Part shown: positions 51,544-59,513 of the stretch, piece after piece
Position numbering within the stretch: position 1 is the first letter of the stretch
Layout: each line of letters opens with the position of its first letter
From: Gp6-AA40 sp035496255
GTDB lineage: Bacteria > Acidobacteriota > Vicinamibacteria > Vicinamibacterales > UBA2999
NCBI GenBank assembly: GCA_035496255.1
Contig: DATJEU010000060.1
Span: 1 to 64,000, forward strand
Length of the DNA stretch: 64,000 bases
Direction of reading: 5' to 3'
Position numbers and translations under genes: made by a program
Notes under the pieces: model-generated
Told to the model about the DNA's origin: nothing
Databases searched by the model: none
The model's input: only the letters and a program-made list of their open reading frames with translations

Positions 51544-53253
51544 TCAGATCTCCATCAGGACCGGGAGCACCAGCGGCCGCCTGCCCGACGTCCGCTTCTT
51601 GAAGAAGCGGCGCAGCTCCACGCGCAGCTTCTCCGTCATCAGTCCCTGGTCAGTGCGCTCTTCCAGGCTTGCGGTACCGATGCAATCGATGACCACCAGT
51701 GCCGCGTCTTTGAACAACGCGTCGGCTTCGCCGGCGTCGACGACGAAGCCGCGAGCCACGATCTCCGGTTCGCCGACGAGCGCGCCGGTGTGGCGGCTGA
51801 TCGCGACCATGGCGATCACGATGCCGTCCGCGGCAAGATGACGACGATCGCGCAGGACCTCTTCGCCCACTTCGCCGACGCGCGTCACGTCGATCAAGAC
51901 GCGGCCGGTCGGCGCCTTGTCGGCGATACGCGCGCCATTCCGGTCGAACTGGATGATGTCGCCGTCTTCCGCGAGCAAGACCTGCAGGCGCGGCTCGGCG
52001 CCGGCCATCACGCGTTTTGCGATCCGTGCGTGCTGGGCGAGCTGCCGGTACTCGCCGTGCACGGGCACGAAGAACCGCGGACGCACCAGCGAGATCACGA
52101 GCTTGAGCTCCTCGGCGCTGCCGTGTCCCGAGACGTGCACCCGCTTCATCGACGGGGTAATGATGTCGGCGCCGCGGCGGGTGATGTGGCTCATCGTGCG
52201 CGCGATCGCCTTCTCGTTGCCGGGAATCGCCCGCGCCGACAGCACCACGGCATCGTCCTCGGAGAGCTTGACGTGCCGGTGATCGTCGATCGAGATCCGC
52301 GGCAGGGCCGCCTGTGGCTCGCCCTGTGACCCGGTCGTGATGCACAGCACGTCCTGGGCCGCGTAGTTCTGGATTTCCGAATCCCGGATCTGCATGCCCG
52401 ACGGCACGCGCAGGAATCCGAGCCGCTGCGCGATCTCGGCGTTCTTCTCGATGCTCCGGCCGACGAACGCCACCTTCCGTTCGAATTGTGCCGCGAGGTC
52501 CACCAGGATCTGCATCCGATAGATGCTCGACGAGAAGGTGGCCACGACCAGCTTGCCGTGTGTGCTGGTGAAAACCTCTTCAAAGCCGTCGATGACGTCG
52601 GTCTCCGGTCCGGTGAAGCCAGGCCTGTCGATGTTCGTGCTGTCGGCGAAGAGCGCGAGCACGCCTTGCGCGCCGAGCTCCGCGAGCCGATGCAGGTCGA
52701 AGTGCTGACCGTCGATGGGCGTCTGATCGATCTTGAAGTCGCCGGTATGAATCACCAGGCCGGCCGGCGTCGTGATCGCCAGTGCGACGCAGTCGGGCAT
52801 GCTGTGCGTGAGGCGGATGAATTCGACGGTGAACGGCCCGATGGTCACCGTCTCGCGCGGCTGCACGCGCTTGAGGCGGTCGCCGGGATCGATCTCGTGT
52901 TCCTCGAGTTTGGGCTCGACCAGCGCCAGCGTGAACGCCGTTCCGTAGACCGGCCCGTCGAACAGCGGCATGACGTGCGGCACGCCGCCGATGTGATCCT
53001 CGTGCCCGTGGGTCAGGATCAGCGCCTTCACCTGGTCGCGCCGTGCCTCGACGTAGGTCATGTCGGGAATGATCAGATCCACGCCCAGCTGGTCCGGGTC
53101 GGGGAACATGACGCCGGCATCCACGAGGATTGTGGTGTCCTCCCACGTCAGCGCCATCATGTTCATGCCGAACTCGCCGAGGCCGCCGAGCGGCACCACT
53201 TCCAAGGTGGCGCTTGCCGGTGCAGACACGTCGGGCATGAGGGGGTTTGTCAT
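51544..53253 (-). CDS. rnj: Ribonuclease J
   Basis: 569 residues. A metallo-beta-lactamase/beta-CASP nuclease with 5'-3' exo- and endonuclease activity in mRNA decay and rRNA maturation. The metal motif LTHGHEDHIGG lies at about residues 80-90, followed by GDFKIDQTP and the beta-CASP blocks CITTGSQGEP and HVSGHGSAEEL. The C-terminal RNase J domain is present. A TATAGT hexamer in the 154-base upstream gap may be its -10 element. The rest of that gap (53254-53407) shows nothing further. Confidence 0.94.
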   Translation of the reverse strand: MTNPLMPDVSAPASATLEVVPLGGLGEFGMNMMALTWEDTTILVDAGVMFPDPDQLGVDLIIPDMTYVEARRDQVKALILTHGHEDHIGGVPHVMPLFDGPVYGTAFTLALVEPKLEEHEIDPGDRLKRVQPRETVTIGPFTVEFIRLTHSMPDCVALAITTPAGLVIHTGDFKIDQTPIDGQHFDLHRLAELGAQGVLALFADSTNIDRPGFTGPETDVIDGFEEVFTSTHGKLVVATFSSSIYRMQILVDLAAQFERKVAFVGRSIEKNAEIAQRLGFLRVPSGMQIRDSEIQNYAAQDVLCITTGSQGEPQAALPRISIDDHRHVKLSEDDAVVLSARAIPGNEKAIARTMSHITRRGADIITPSMKRVHVSGHGSAEELKLVISLVRPRFFVPVHGEYRQLAQHARIAKRVMAGAEPRLQVLLAEDGDIIQFDRNGARIADKAPTGRVLIDVTRVGEVGEEVLRDRRHLAADGIVIAMVAISRHTGALVGEPEIVARGFVVDAGEADALFKDAALVVIDCIGTASLEERTDQGLMTEKLRVELRRFFKKRTSGRRPLVLPVLMEI

Positions 53254-53407
53254 CAGGATCCCAGCAGTCGGACCGATGTCGTGGCGCGGACGTGAATCCG
53301 CTGCCTCCTTACATCGCGATGGTCGCCCTGGCGGGCCGACAGTCGCGTCATCCAGGCCGCTGGGAACGCCTGAAACCGTGGCGGGGCAACAACTTGCGAG
53401 AGGGGAA

Positions 53408-54244
53408 CTATACCACAGCCCGGCAGAGCCGGGCGATTTCCCCGAGCGTCAACGCCTCGGGTCGCTTGCGCCCATCCACGTCCGCACGCTGGATGAGGTC
53501 CTCTGCCTGTTGACCGAGCGCGTCCGCGACCGGCTTGAGGGCATTCGCCAGCGTTTTCCGTCGTTGAAGAAAGATGCCCCGGACGATCTTCTCGAAGACG
53601 TCACGGCTGCCGACGTCTTCGGCAACGCGCCGAAACGTCAGGCGCACGACGGCCGACGTCACTTTCGGCGGTGGGCGGAACGCGCCCGGCGGCAGGGTCA
53701 GGAGGCGCTCGACGTCGGCGACAAGCGCCACCTGGATGGCCAGCGTTCCGTAGTCGCCCGTTCCCGGCTTGGCCACGATGCGATCGACCACTTCCTTCTG
53801 CAGCATCAAGGTGGCGTCGGTCAGCGAGCGACCCTCGTTCGCCGCCGCGAGCAGCTTGAACAGAATGGGCGAGGAGATGTTGTAGGGGAGGTTGCCGATG
53901 ACCCTGACGGGCGCGGCTTCAGCCCGTGTGATGCGATGGAGATCGAGGTCGAGGAAATCTCCCTCGATCACGTGCACATTGCCACCGACAGCGTGGAGGA
54001 GCGCGGCCGTCAGGTCGCGATCGATCTCGACCGCGACGACCTTCCTGACCCGCGGCGCCAGCACCTGGGTGAGGGCGCCACGACCAGGCCCGATCTCGAT
54101 GAAGACATCGTCCGGCCGAGGATCGACGGCGTTTACGAGCCGCGTCACCCAGGCCGGTTCGAGGAAGTGCTGGCCAAATCGCTTGCGCGCTCGCGGAAAC
54201 GCGTGGCGCCCGGTACCGGCCGCGCGATCACTCGGATTCGCCAC
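53408..54244 (-). CDS. rsmA: 16S rRNA (adenine1518/1519-N6)-dimethyltransferase
   Basis: 278 residues from GTG 54244. Dimethylates two adjacent adenosines of 16S rRNA. Motifs: RKRFGQHFLE (about residues 20-29), SAM loop FIEIGPGRGALTQ, motif IV VIGNLPYNISSPIL (catalytic NLPY, about 114-127), and C-terminal LFLQRRKTLANAL-like block (GIFLQRRKTLANALK). It overlaps the zincin gene by 17 bases. A perfect 7-bp hairpin (GCCCGGC 53418-53424/GCCGGGC 53428-53434) covers its last codons. Confidence 0.95.
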   Translation of the reverse strand: MANPSDRAAGTGRHAFPRARKRFGQHFLEPAWVTRLVNAVDPRPDDVFIEIGPGRGALTQVLAPRVRKVVAVEIDRDLTAALLHAVGGNVHVIEGDFLDLDLHRITRAEAAPVRVIGNLPYNISSPILFKLLAAANEGRSLTDATLMLQKEVVDRIVAKPGTGDYGTLAIQVALVADVERLLTLPPGAFRPPPKVTSAVVRLTFRRVAEDVGSRDVFEKIVRGIFLQRRKTLANALKPVADALGQQAEDLIQRADVDGRKRPEALTLGEIARLCRAVV

Positions 54245-54617
54245 GCCAGTACCGTTCTTCGATTTCCTCGATTTCCTCTTCGCTGAGGCCGAAGTAATGC
54301 CCGACTTCGTGAATCAGCGTCTCGGCGATCATGTCGCGCGCATCCTCATCGTCTTCGGCATCCTGCTCGATGGGCCGCTGAAAGATGGTGATGCGATCGG
54401 GCAGGCGATTGCCCTCCGCCCAATGCCGCTCGGGAAGGGGAATGCCCTGATAGAGGCCGTATAACGAATCGGGCGGCTCGATGCCCATCTCCGCGAGCAG
54501 GGCCGCGTCCGGTTCGTCCTCGACGACGAGCGCCAGGTTCTCCATCTCGCGGCGGAAGCGCGCGGGAATGAGACGGATGGCGTCAGCGACGAGCTTTTCG
54601 AACGCGTGACGATCCAT
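54228..54617 (-). CDS. Zincin-like metallopeptidase family protein (DUF1025-type)
   Basis: 129 residues from ATG 54617. Small zinc protease fold with the HExxH motif in TLIHEVGHYFGLSEEEIEE (about residues 104-122) and the conserved ITIFQRPIE strand before it. The family is widespread in Actinobacteria and Acidobacteriota; the substrate is unknown. Its start lies inside the C-terminal tail of nth (35-base overlap), and it overlaps rsmA by 17 bases. Confidence 0.88.
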   Translation of the reverse strand: MDRHAFEKLVADAIRLIPARFRREMENLALVVEDEPDAALLAEMGIEPPDSLYGLYQGIPLPERHWAEGNRLPDRITIFQRPIEQDAEDDEDARDMIAETLIHEVGHYFGLSEEEIEEIEERYWRGESE

Positions 54618-55413
54618 TGCCCTGGCGTGACCGCTTCGCGGATCCTGGTCTGCTCTTCGTGGGGCGACGCCTGCCCGTTGTGGGGCGAGGCTTGTCATCC
54701 CTCGACAATGCTCGGGATGACCCTGAGCGTGTCGAAGGGTCATCCTCCTGCGGACCTGACAAGGTCCGCCCCACGGCATGGCTGATCTCGTTCCGGTAGT
54801 AATCGCAGTCGTCGCGCACCGAGCACTGGCCGCACAGTGGTTTGGGTTTGCAGACACGCCGTCCGTGCAGGATCTGGACGTCCGATGCCAGCGTCCATTT
54901 CGCGGGTGGCAGCAGTCCGCACAACTGCGCTTCCACCTTCACGGGATCGTCGCCCTCGGCGATGCCGATCCGGTTCGACACACGGAGCACGTGCCGATCC
55001 ACCGGCAGGCCCGGCACGCCGAGCGCGTGTCCCAGAACCACGTTGGCGGTCTTGCGACCGACCCCGGGCAGCGCGGTGAGCTTGTCCATGTCGGCGGGAA
55101 CCTGGCCGCCATGCGACCCGACGAGCTGCCCCGCCATGCCGATGAGCGCCTTCGACTTCTGGCGGAAGAAGCCGGTGGACAGGATCATCTTCTCGAGGTC
55201 CGCCGGTTTCGCCGTGGCCATAGCGCGCGCGTCCGGATATTTCCGGAACAGCGCTGGCGTCACCATGTTCACGCGCTCGTCGGTCGACTGCGCCGAGAGA
55301 ATCGTCGCTGCCAGCAGCTCGAACGCATTCGTGTAGCGCAGTTCGGTATCCGCGTTCGGATGCTGCTCGGCGAGCGTGTCGATGATTCGTTCGACGACCG
55401 TTTGGGGCTTCAT
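54583..55413 (-). CDS. nth: Endonuclease III with repeat-derived C-terminal tail
   Basis: 276 residues against about 211 in E. coli. A DNA glycosylase/AP lyase for oxidised pyrimidines. The HhH motif with catalytic Lys is LPGVGRKTANVVL (about residues 114-126), the catalytic Asp is in PVDRHVLRV, and the 4Fe-4S site is CKPKPLCGQCSVRDDC, with first spacing of five residues rather than the usual six. After the cluster, about 60 Arg/Ser/Pro-rich residues do not belong to the family; they are encoded by palindromic repeats at 54694-54769. The 133-base upstream gap is a large inverted repeat. Confidence 0.94.
   Translation of the reverse strand: MKPQTVVERIIDTLAEQHPNADTELRYTNAFELLAATILSAQSTDERVNMVTPALFRKYPDARAMATAKPADLEKMILSTGFFRQKSKALIGMAGQLVGSHGGQVPADMDKLTALPGVGRKTANVVLGHALGVPGLPVDRHVLRVSNRIGIAEGDDPVKVEAQLCGLLPPAKWTLASDVQILHGRRVCKPKPLCGQCSVRDDCDYYRNEISHAVGRTLSGPQEDDPSTRSGSSRALSRDDKPRPTTGRRRPTKSRPGSAKRSRQGNGSSRVRKARR
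54694..54769. repeat. Chained palindromes inside the nth C-terminus
   Basis: GTCATCCC (54694-54701)/GGGATGAC (54714-54721) with a 12-base loop; overlapping it ATGACCCT (54717-54724)/AGGGTCAT (54736-54743) with an 11-base loop; then GCGGACCT (54750-54757), GACA, AGGTCCGC (54762-54769). All arms are perfect 8-mers. The first loop, read in reverse complement, resembles the loop of the element in coaD (60548-60574). Confidence 0.8.
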
Positions 55414-55415
55414 GA

Positions 55416-55535
55416 AATGCAGAATGCAAAATTCAAAATGCAGACCTCGCTTTGCGTTGCCGGAGCGGCGCGGGAGTCGCGACGACAGCCCTCACCTACG
55501 AGCAGGGCTGCATTCTGCATCCTGAATTCTGCATT
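55416..55535. repeat. Large imperfect inverted repeat between nth and the DUF3467 gene
   Basis: Left arm with ATGCAGAATGC and CAAAATGCAG (55417-55443) mirrors a right arm with GCTGCATTCTGCAT and GAATTCTGCATT (55507-55535). The arms are A/T-rich, unlike the surrounding sequence. The 63-base centre is GC-rich. It occupies nearly all of the intergenic space upstream of nth. Confidence 0.65.
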
Positions 55536-55546
55536 GATATCGCCGC

Positions 55547-55876
55547 TCAGTGAACAGGCGGGGTGTCCTTATTCCAGCCGGCGTTCGCGTAGGTGTCCTG
55601 GAACACACGCATGTGTTCCTGCAACGCGGCGACGAGGTTCGGGACGAACTGGACGGGGACGACGATGCGCGCGCGGACGGGGGCGCGGACGACGTGCTCC
55701 TGCGCCGCGTCGCGGATCTCCTTTTCGGAGAGCGGCATCACCTCACAGAACGTCAGGGTGAAATCGAATGGCGTGTGAGCGATCGAGCAGAAGTTCGCGT
55801 ACGTGCGCGGCTCGCTGGACTGCTCTTCCGGAAGAATCGTGAAGTTGATCTGTTTGCGGTCGGGCTGATCGGCCAT
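55547..55876 (-). CDS. DUF3467 family protein
   Basis: 109 residues from ATG 55876. The family pattern is clear: YANFCSIAHTPFDFTLTFCEV, then VRARIVVPVQFVPNLVAALQEHM. DUF3467 proteins are small, soluble and uncharacterised, found widely in environmental phyla. It sits 35 bases downstream of lexA on the same strand, so it could share the SOS promoter, but no DNA-repair role is known. Confidence 0.85.
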   Translation of the reverse strand: MADQPDRKQINFTILPEEQSSEPRTYANFCSIAHTPFDFTLTFCEVMPLSEKEIRDAAQEHVVRAPVRARIVVPVQFVPNLVAALQEHMRVFQDTYANAGWNKDTPPVH

Positions 55877-55911
55877 AAGAGCAAACTGTAAACCGCAAAC
55901 GGCCAAGTTAC

Positions 55912-56517
55912 TCAGTACTTACGCATCACCCCCACCACGACCCCCTGCACTTGCACCTGATCCGGATCGACCATGATCGGTTGCATCGTCGGATTCGCCG
56001 GCTGCAGGCGGATGCGGCCGCTGTCGCGATAGAACTTCTTCAGCGTCACATCCTGACCGCCGACCAGGGCGATGACCATCTCGCCGTTGTCGGCGCTCTT
56101 GCGATCCTCGACGATGACGAAGTCGCCGTCGCGGATCTGCTCGTCGATCATCGAGTCGCCCTTCACCCGCAGGACGTAGCTGTCCTTGCGGCCGACCAAC
56201 GTTTCCGGCACGGCGATCGTCTCATTGCCAGCAACCGCTTCAATCGGATGACCGGCGGCCACGAAGCCGAGGAGTGGCAGTTCCATCGCCCGGCCACCGA
56301 CGCGTGTCGGAACGAGCTCGACCGAGCGGCTGCGATTCCAGGCGCGGCGGATGAAGCCCTTCTCCTGCAGATTGGTCAGGTGCTTGTGGACGGTGGCAAG
56401 CGACGACAGGCTGAATTGGCGTCCGATTTCCTCGAGGCTCGGCGCGTAGCCGTGCTGCGCGATGAACTCGTTGAGGTAATCCAGGATTTCGCGCTGACGT
56501 TTGGTGAGCGGAAGCAC
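55912..56517 (-). CDS. lexA: LexA repressor
   Basis: 201 residues from GTG 56517, with Shine-Dalgarno GAGGAGG (56523-56529 on the complement) five bases upstream. The N-terminal winged helix (LTKRQREILDYLNEFIAQHG ... LSSLATVHKHLTNL) binds DNA. The C-terminal S24 domain has the cleavage site Ala-Gly in GFVAAGHPIEAVAG (about residues 84-97), the nucleophile Ser in RVKGDSMIDEQI and the Lys in EMVIALVGG ... TLKKF. A perfect palindrome over the -10 region suggests autoregulation. Confidence 0.96.
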   Translation of the reverse strand: MLPLTKRQREILDYLNEFIAQHGYAPSLEEIGRQFSLSSLATVHKHLTNLQEKGFIRRAWNRSRSVELVPTRVGGRAMELPLLGFVAAGHPIEAVAGNETIAVPETLVGRKDSYVLRVKGDSMIDEQIRDGDFVIVEDRKSADNGEMVIALVGGQDVTLKKFYRDSGRIRLQPANPTMQPIMVDPDQVQVQGVVVGVMRKY

Positions 56518-56562
56518 GTCCGCCTCCTCGATAACCTTCGCCGGATATTCGGCCGAGGTGGG

Positions 56563-56595
56563 CGCACTATAGTGCGAACATAGGGCGAAGATCAA
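56563..56595 (-). promoter_or_regulatory. lexA promoter with overlapping palindromic operator candidate
   Basis: On the minus strand, -35 TTGATC (56590-56595) and -10 TATAGT (56566-56571) are 18 bases apart. The -10 lies inside the perfect palindrome CGCACTATAGTGCG (56563-56576), core GCAC-N4-GTGC. A repressor bound there would block the promoter. The start codon is about 46 bases downstream. It also lies between lexA and the divergent gene at 56650. Confidence 0.65.
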
Positions 56596-56649
56596 GCCCT
56601 CAGACACGGGTGCTACACTGCCTTGCGGCACCCACCGGAGATCAGGTTC

Positions 56650-57258
56650 ATGACCCCGACACGCTCGATTTTCGGCGTAATTCTCGCGGTGCTGCTAGCC
56701 GTTCCGGCCCTGCGCGCGGCCGACGTCTCGCGCCAGCAGGCCGATAGTTTCGCCAAGAAGGTCGCCATCATCACGCAGCGCGGCGCTGGTGCACCGCTAC
56801 CGCCAGCAACCCCCCGGCGGACGCCGCTCAGCGAGGCGGAGCTGAATTCATGGTTCGCGTATCGCGCGGGCGCTCTTATTCCCAACGGCGTCACCGAACC
56901 GCGGATCACCATCGTCGGCAACGGCAAAGTGATGGGCGTCGCGACGCTTGATCTCGAGGCGTACGGCAAGTCGCGCCAGACAAAGGGCGGTTCGGGTCTG
57001 TGGGATCTGCTGGGCGGACACGTTCCGGTGAGCATCGAGGGCGTGCTGACGACGAAGGCGGGGAAGGGGAGCTTCAATCTGGAACGCGCAACCCTCGGCG
57101 GTTTTCCCGTGCCGAAGCCGTTCCTTCAGGAGCTCGTCTCGTACTATTCGCGCACGCAGGATCATCCGGACGGCGTGTCGATCGATGCGCCCTTCAGCCT
57201 GCCGGCACGCATTCAACAGATCGACGTCGCACCAGGTCAGGCTATTGTCGTCCAGTAG
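56650..57258 (+). CDS. Secreted protein of unknown function
   Basis: 202 residues from ATG 56650, with GGAG about ten bases upstream. A signal peptide (FGVILAVLLAVPALRAAD) precedes a soluble domain with LSEAELNSWFAYRAGALIPNG by position (about residues 60-80) and a beta-rich second half including DLLGGHVPVSIEGVLTTKAG. It resembles lipid-binding or DUF2140-like periplasmic proteins only in general pattern. It lies three bases upstream of recG and is divergent from lexA. Confidence 0.65.
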   Translation: MTPTRSIFGVILAVLLAVPALRAADVSRQQADSFAKKVAIITQRGAGAPLPPATPRRTPLSEAELNSWFAYRAGALIPNGVTEPRITIVGNGKVMGVATLDLEAYGKSRQTKGGSGLWDLLGGHVPVSIEGVLTTKAGKGSFNLERATLGGFPVPKPFLQELVSYYSRTQDHPDGVSIDAPFSLPARIQQIDVAPGQAIVVQ

Positions 57259-57261
57259 CCG

Positions 57262-59397
57262 TTGACCGACTTTCTCGAGACTCCGCTTCAATTCCTCAAA
57301 GGCGTCGGGCCACGAAAAGCGGCGGACCTGAAGCGCGCAGGTCTGCTGACCGTGGAAGATCTGCTGTACAGGCTGCCGTTCCGGTACGAAGACCGGAGTC
57401 ACATGCAGCCGATCGCGACGCTGCGTCCCGGCATGCGCGCGGCGGTGCTCGGCGAGATCAAGAGTGCCAACGTCGCGCTGACGCGCCGCCGCGGCTTCAA
57501 GATCTTTCACATCGTCCTTGGCGATCAGAGCGGCGCGGTCCGCTGCACGTGGATGAACCAGGCATTTCTGGCGGACATCCTGAAGCCGCACCTGCGCCTG
57601 GTCGTCTTTGGCGACGTGAAGCTCGATTCAAGCGGTCTGCATTTTTTGAATCCTGAGTACGAGTTGGTTGGCCCGGCGGATATGGGCCCGGCTGAAGCCG
57701 AGCCCTACGACAAGTCCGGCCCGGAACCCGAAGAGACGGTTCACACCGGGCGCATCGTGCCGTTCTACGAGAAGACCGGCACGGTCACGCCGAACATGCA
57801 GCGGCGGCTGGTTCGGCAGGCGCTCGATCAACTGCCGGCGGAGATTCCCGACATGCTGCCGGCCGATGTTCGCAGCCGGCTGTCGCTGGTGTCGCGGCGT
57901 GAGGCGCTCGAGGCGTCGCACTTCCCGCCGAACGAGGCGGCGGTCAACGCGCTGAACACCTTTCGCACACCGCCCCAGCGGCGACTGATCTTCGAAGAGT
58001 TCTTCCTCTTCCAGATCGGCCATGCATGGCGGCGGCACGCGACCAGCGCGGAGCTGAAGCCGTTCGTCCCGAGCGTCGACGACCGCATCCGTGCCTCGGC
58101 CGCGAAGGTGTTGCCGTTCAAGTTGACGCCAGGGCAGCGGCAGGCCGTGAAGGAGATCGTCGACGACATGCTGAAGCAGCAGCCGATGCATCGGCTGCTG
58201 CAGGGGGACGTCGGCGCCGGCAAGACGATCGTCGCGCTGCTCGCGGCGATCGTCGCGATGGAAAACGGGCTGCAGGTGGCGTTCATGGCGCCGACGGAGA
58301 TCCTCGCGGCGCAGCATTACAGCAACATCGCGCGCCTGCTGTCGCAGTCGCGGTTCCGCGTCGATCTGCTCACCGGCAGTACGCCGGGACTGCAGAAGCA
58401 CACGCTGCTGTCGCACATCGAGCGCGGGACGACGAACCTGATCGTCGGGACCCACGCGCTGGTGCAGGAGAAGGTCACGTTCCACAAGCTGGGACTGGTG
58501 GTGATCGACGAGCAGCATCGCTTCGGTGTGGCACAACGCGCCGCGTTGCGTGCCAAGGGATTACGTCCCGACGTCCTGTTGATGACCGCGACGCCGATTC
58601 CGCGAACGCTGGCGCTCACCGACTACAGCGAGCTCGACGTGTCGAAGATTCCGGACCTGCCGCCGGGCCGCAAGCCGGTGCGCACGTGGGTGAAGCCGGA
58701 ATCACGGCGCGACGAGATCTACCAGCTGATTCGCGAGCAGCTCGATGCGGGGCGTCAGGCGTACATCATCTATCCGCTGGTGGAGGAGTCGGAGAAGATC
58801 GACCTCAAGTCCGCAACCGAGATGGCGGATCACCTGCAGACGGAAGTGTTCCCGGCGTACCGCGTCGCCCTGTTGCACGGACGGATGAAGCAGGACGTCA
58901 AGGATCGCGTGATGTTGTCGTTCGCCACGGGACAGGCACAGATCCTCGTGTCGACGACGGTGGTGGAAGTGGGCGTCGATGTGCCCAACGCGACCGTGAT
59001 GGTGGTCGAACATGCCGAGCGATTCGGCCTGTCGCAGTTGCATCAATTGCGCGGCCGCGTTGGCCGTGGCGCGCACGAGTCCCATTGCATCCTGCTGTAT
59101 CAGGCGCCCTGGACCGACGATGCCCGGGAACGATTGAAGGCGATGGCGGACACGACCGACGGCTTCGCAATTGCTGAACGCGATCTCCAACTGCGCGGCC
59201 CCGGCGACTTCTTCGGCACGCGCCAGTCCGGCCTCCCGAAACTGCGCACCGGTGACCTCGTGCGCGATCGCGACGTGATGGAGGACGCACACCGCGAAGC
59301 CAGGCAGCTCGTGGACACCGGCGGTTTGACCCCGGACCTCATGACCTTCGTGCAGTCGAAATGGCAGGAGCAGTTCGGTCTCATTGAAGTCGGATAG
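57262..59397 (+). CDS. recG: ATP-dependent DNA helicase RecG with internal palindromic insertion
   Basis: 711 residues from TTG 57262 (E. coli 693). Remodels stalled forks and Holliday junctions. N-terminal FLKGVGPRKAADLKRAG and the OB wedge domain; Walker A GDVGAGKT (about residue 317), DEQHRFGV (DExH, about 416), TATPIPRTL and QLRGRVGRGAHES. Between NPEYELVG and VHTGRIVPFY, about 20 residues (136-157) are extra; part is encoded by the TGAA-loop palindrome at 57684-57705. The insertion is in the loop joining wedge and helicase parts, so activity is probably retained. Confidence 0.95.
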   Translation: MTDFLETPLQFLKGVGPRKAADLKRAGLLTVEDLLYRLPFRYEDRSHMQPIATLRPGMRAAVLGEIKSANVALTRRRGFKIFHIVLGDQSGAVRCTWMNQAFLADILKPHLRLVVFGDVKLDSSGLHFLNPEYELVGPADMGPAEAEPYDKSGPEPEETVHTGRIVPFYEKTGTVTPNMQRRLVRQALDQLPAEIPDMLPADVRSRLSLVSRREALEASHFPPNEAAVNALNTFRTPPQRRLIFEEFFLFQIGHAWRRHATSAELKPFVPSVDDRIRASAAKVLPFKLTPGQRQAVKEIVDDMLKQQPMHRLLQGDVGAGKTIVALLAAIVAMENGLQVAFMAPTEILAAQHYSNIARLLSQSRFRVDLLTGSTPGLQKHTLLSHIERGTTNLIVGTHALVQEKVTFHKLGLVVIDEQHRFGVAQRAALRAKGLRPDVLLMTATPIPRTLALTDYSELDVSKIPDLPPGRKPVRTWVKPESRRDEIYQLIREQLDAGRQAYIIYPLVEESEKIDLKSATEMADHLQTEVFPAYRVALLHGRMKQDVKDRVMLSFATGQAQILVSTTVVEVGVDVPNATVMVVEHAERFGLSQLHQLRGRVGRGAHESHCILLYQAPWTDDARERLKAMADTTDGFAIAERDLQLRGPGDFFGTRQSGLPKLRTGDLVRDRDVMEDAHREARQLVDTGGLTPDLMTFVQSKWQEQFGLIEVG
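57684..57708. repeat. TGAA-loop palindrome inside recG
   Basis: GGGCCCGGC (57684-57692), TGAA, GCCGAGCCC (57697-57705), one mismatch in nine, followed by the CTAC flank (57705-57708) seen at 7614. In frame with recG, giving MGPAEAEPY. Confidence 0.75.
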
Positions 59398-59412
59398 GTG
59401 GCACACGAGCAG

Positions 59413-59506
59413 CCACGACGGCACGACGACGAGAACGACGCACACGACGATTCTTTCTTGAATAATGTTGGCGTCGTGTCCGTCGTTCTCGTCGTGTCCG
59501 TCGTGG
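59413..59506. repeat. Long inverted repeat between recG and rsmD
   Basis: Left arm 59413-59448 and right arm 59473-59506 are near-complementary over about 34 bases, built of CACGAC/GTCGTG words (for example GACGAGAACGACG against CGTCGTTCTCGTC). The A/T-rich centre is 59449-59472. The right arm ends eight bases before the rsmD start, so the stem could hide its ribosome-binding site. Confidence 0.75.
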
Positions 59507-59513
59507 CCTGTCT

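Noticed and set aside
53418..53434. GCCCGGC/GCCGGGC hairpin at the rsmA 3' end as a terminator
   Set aside because: No U-tract on the minus strand, and it lies inside the last codons; recorded with rsmA only.
53907..53927. ACGGGC...TTCA...GCCCGT in rsmA, similar to the TGAA-loop family
   Set aside because: The RsmA protein shows no extra residues at this point compared with the family, and the arms are short and interrupted.
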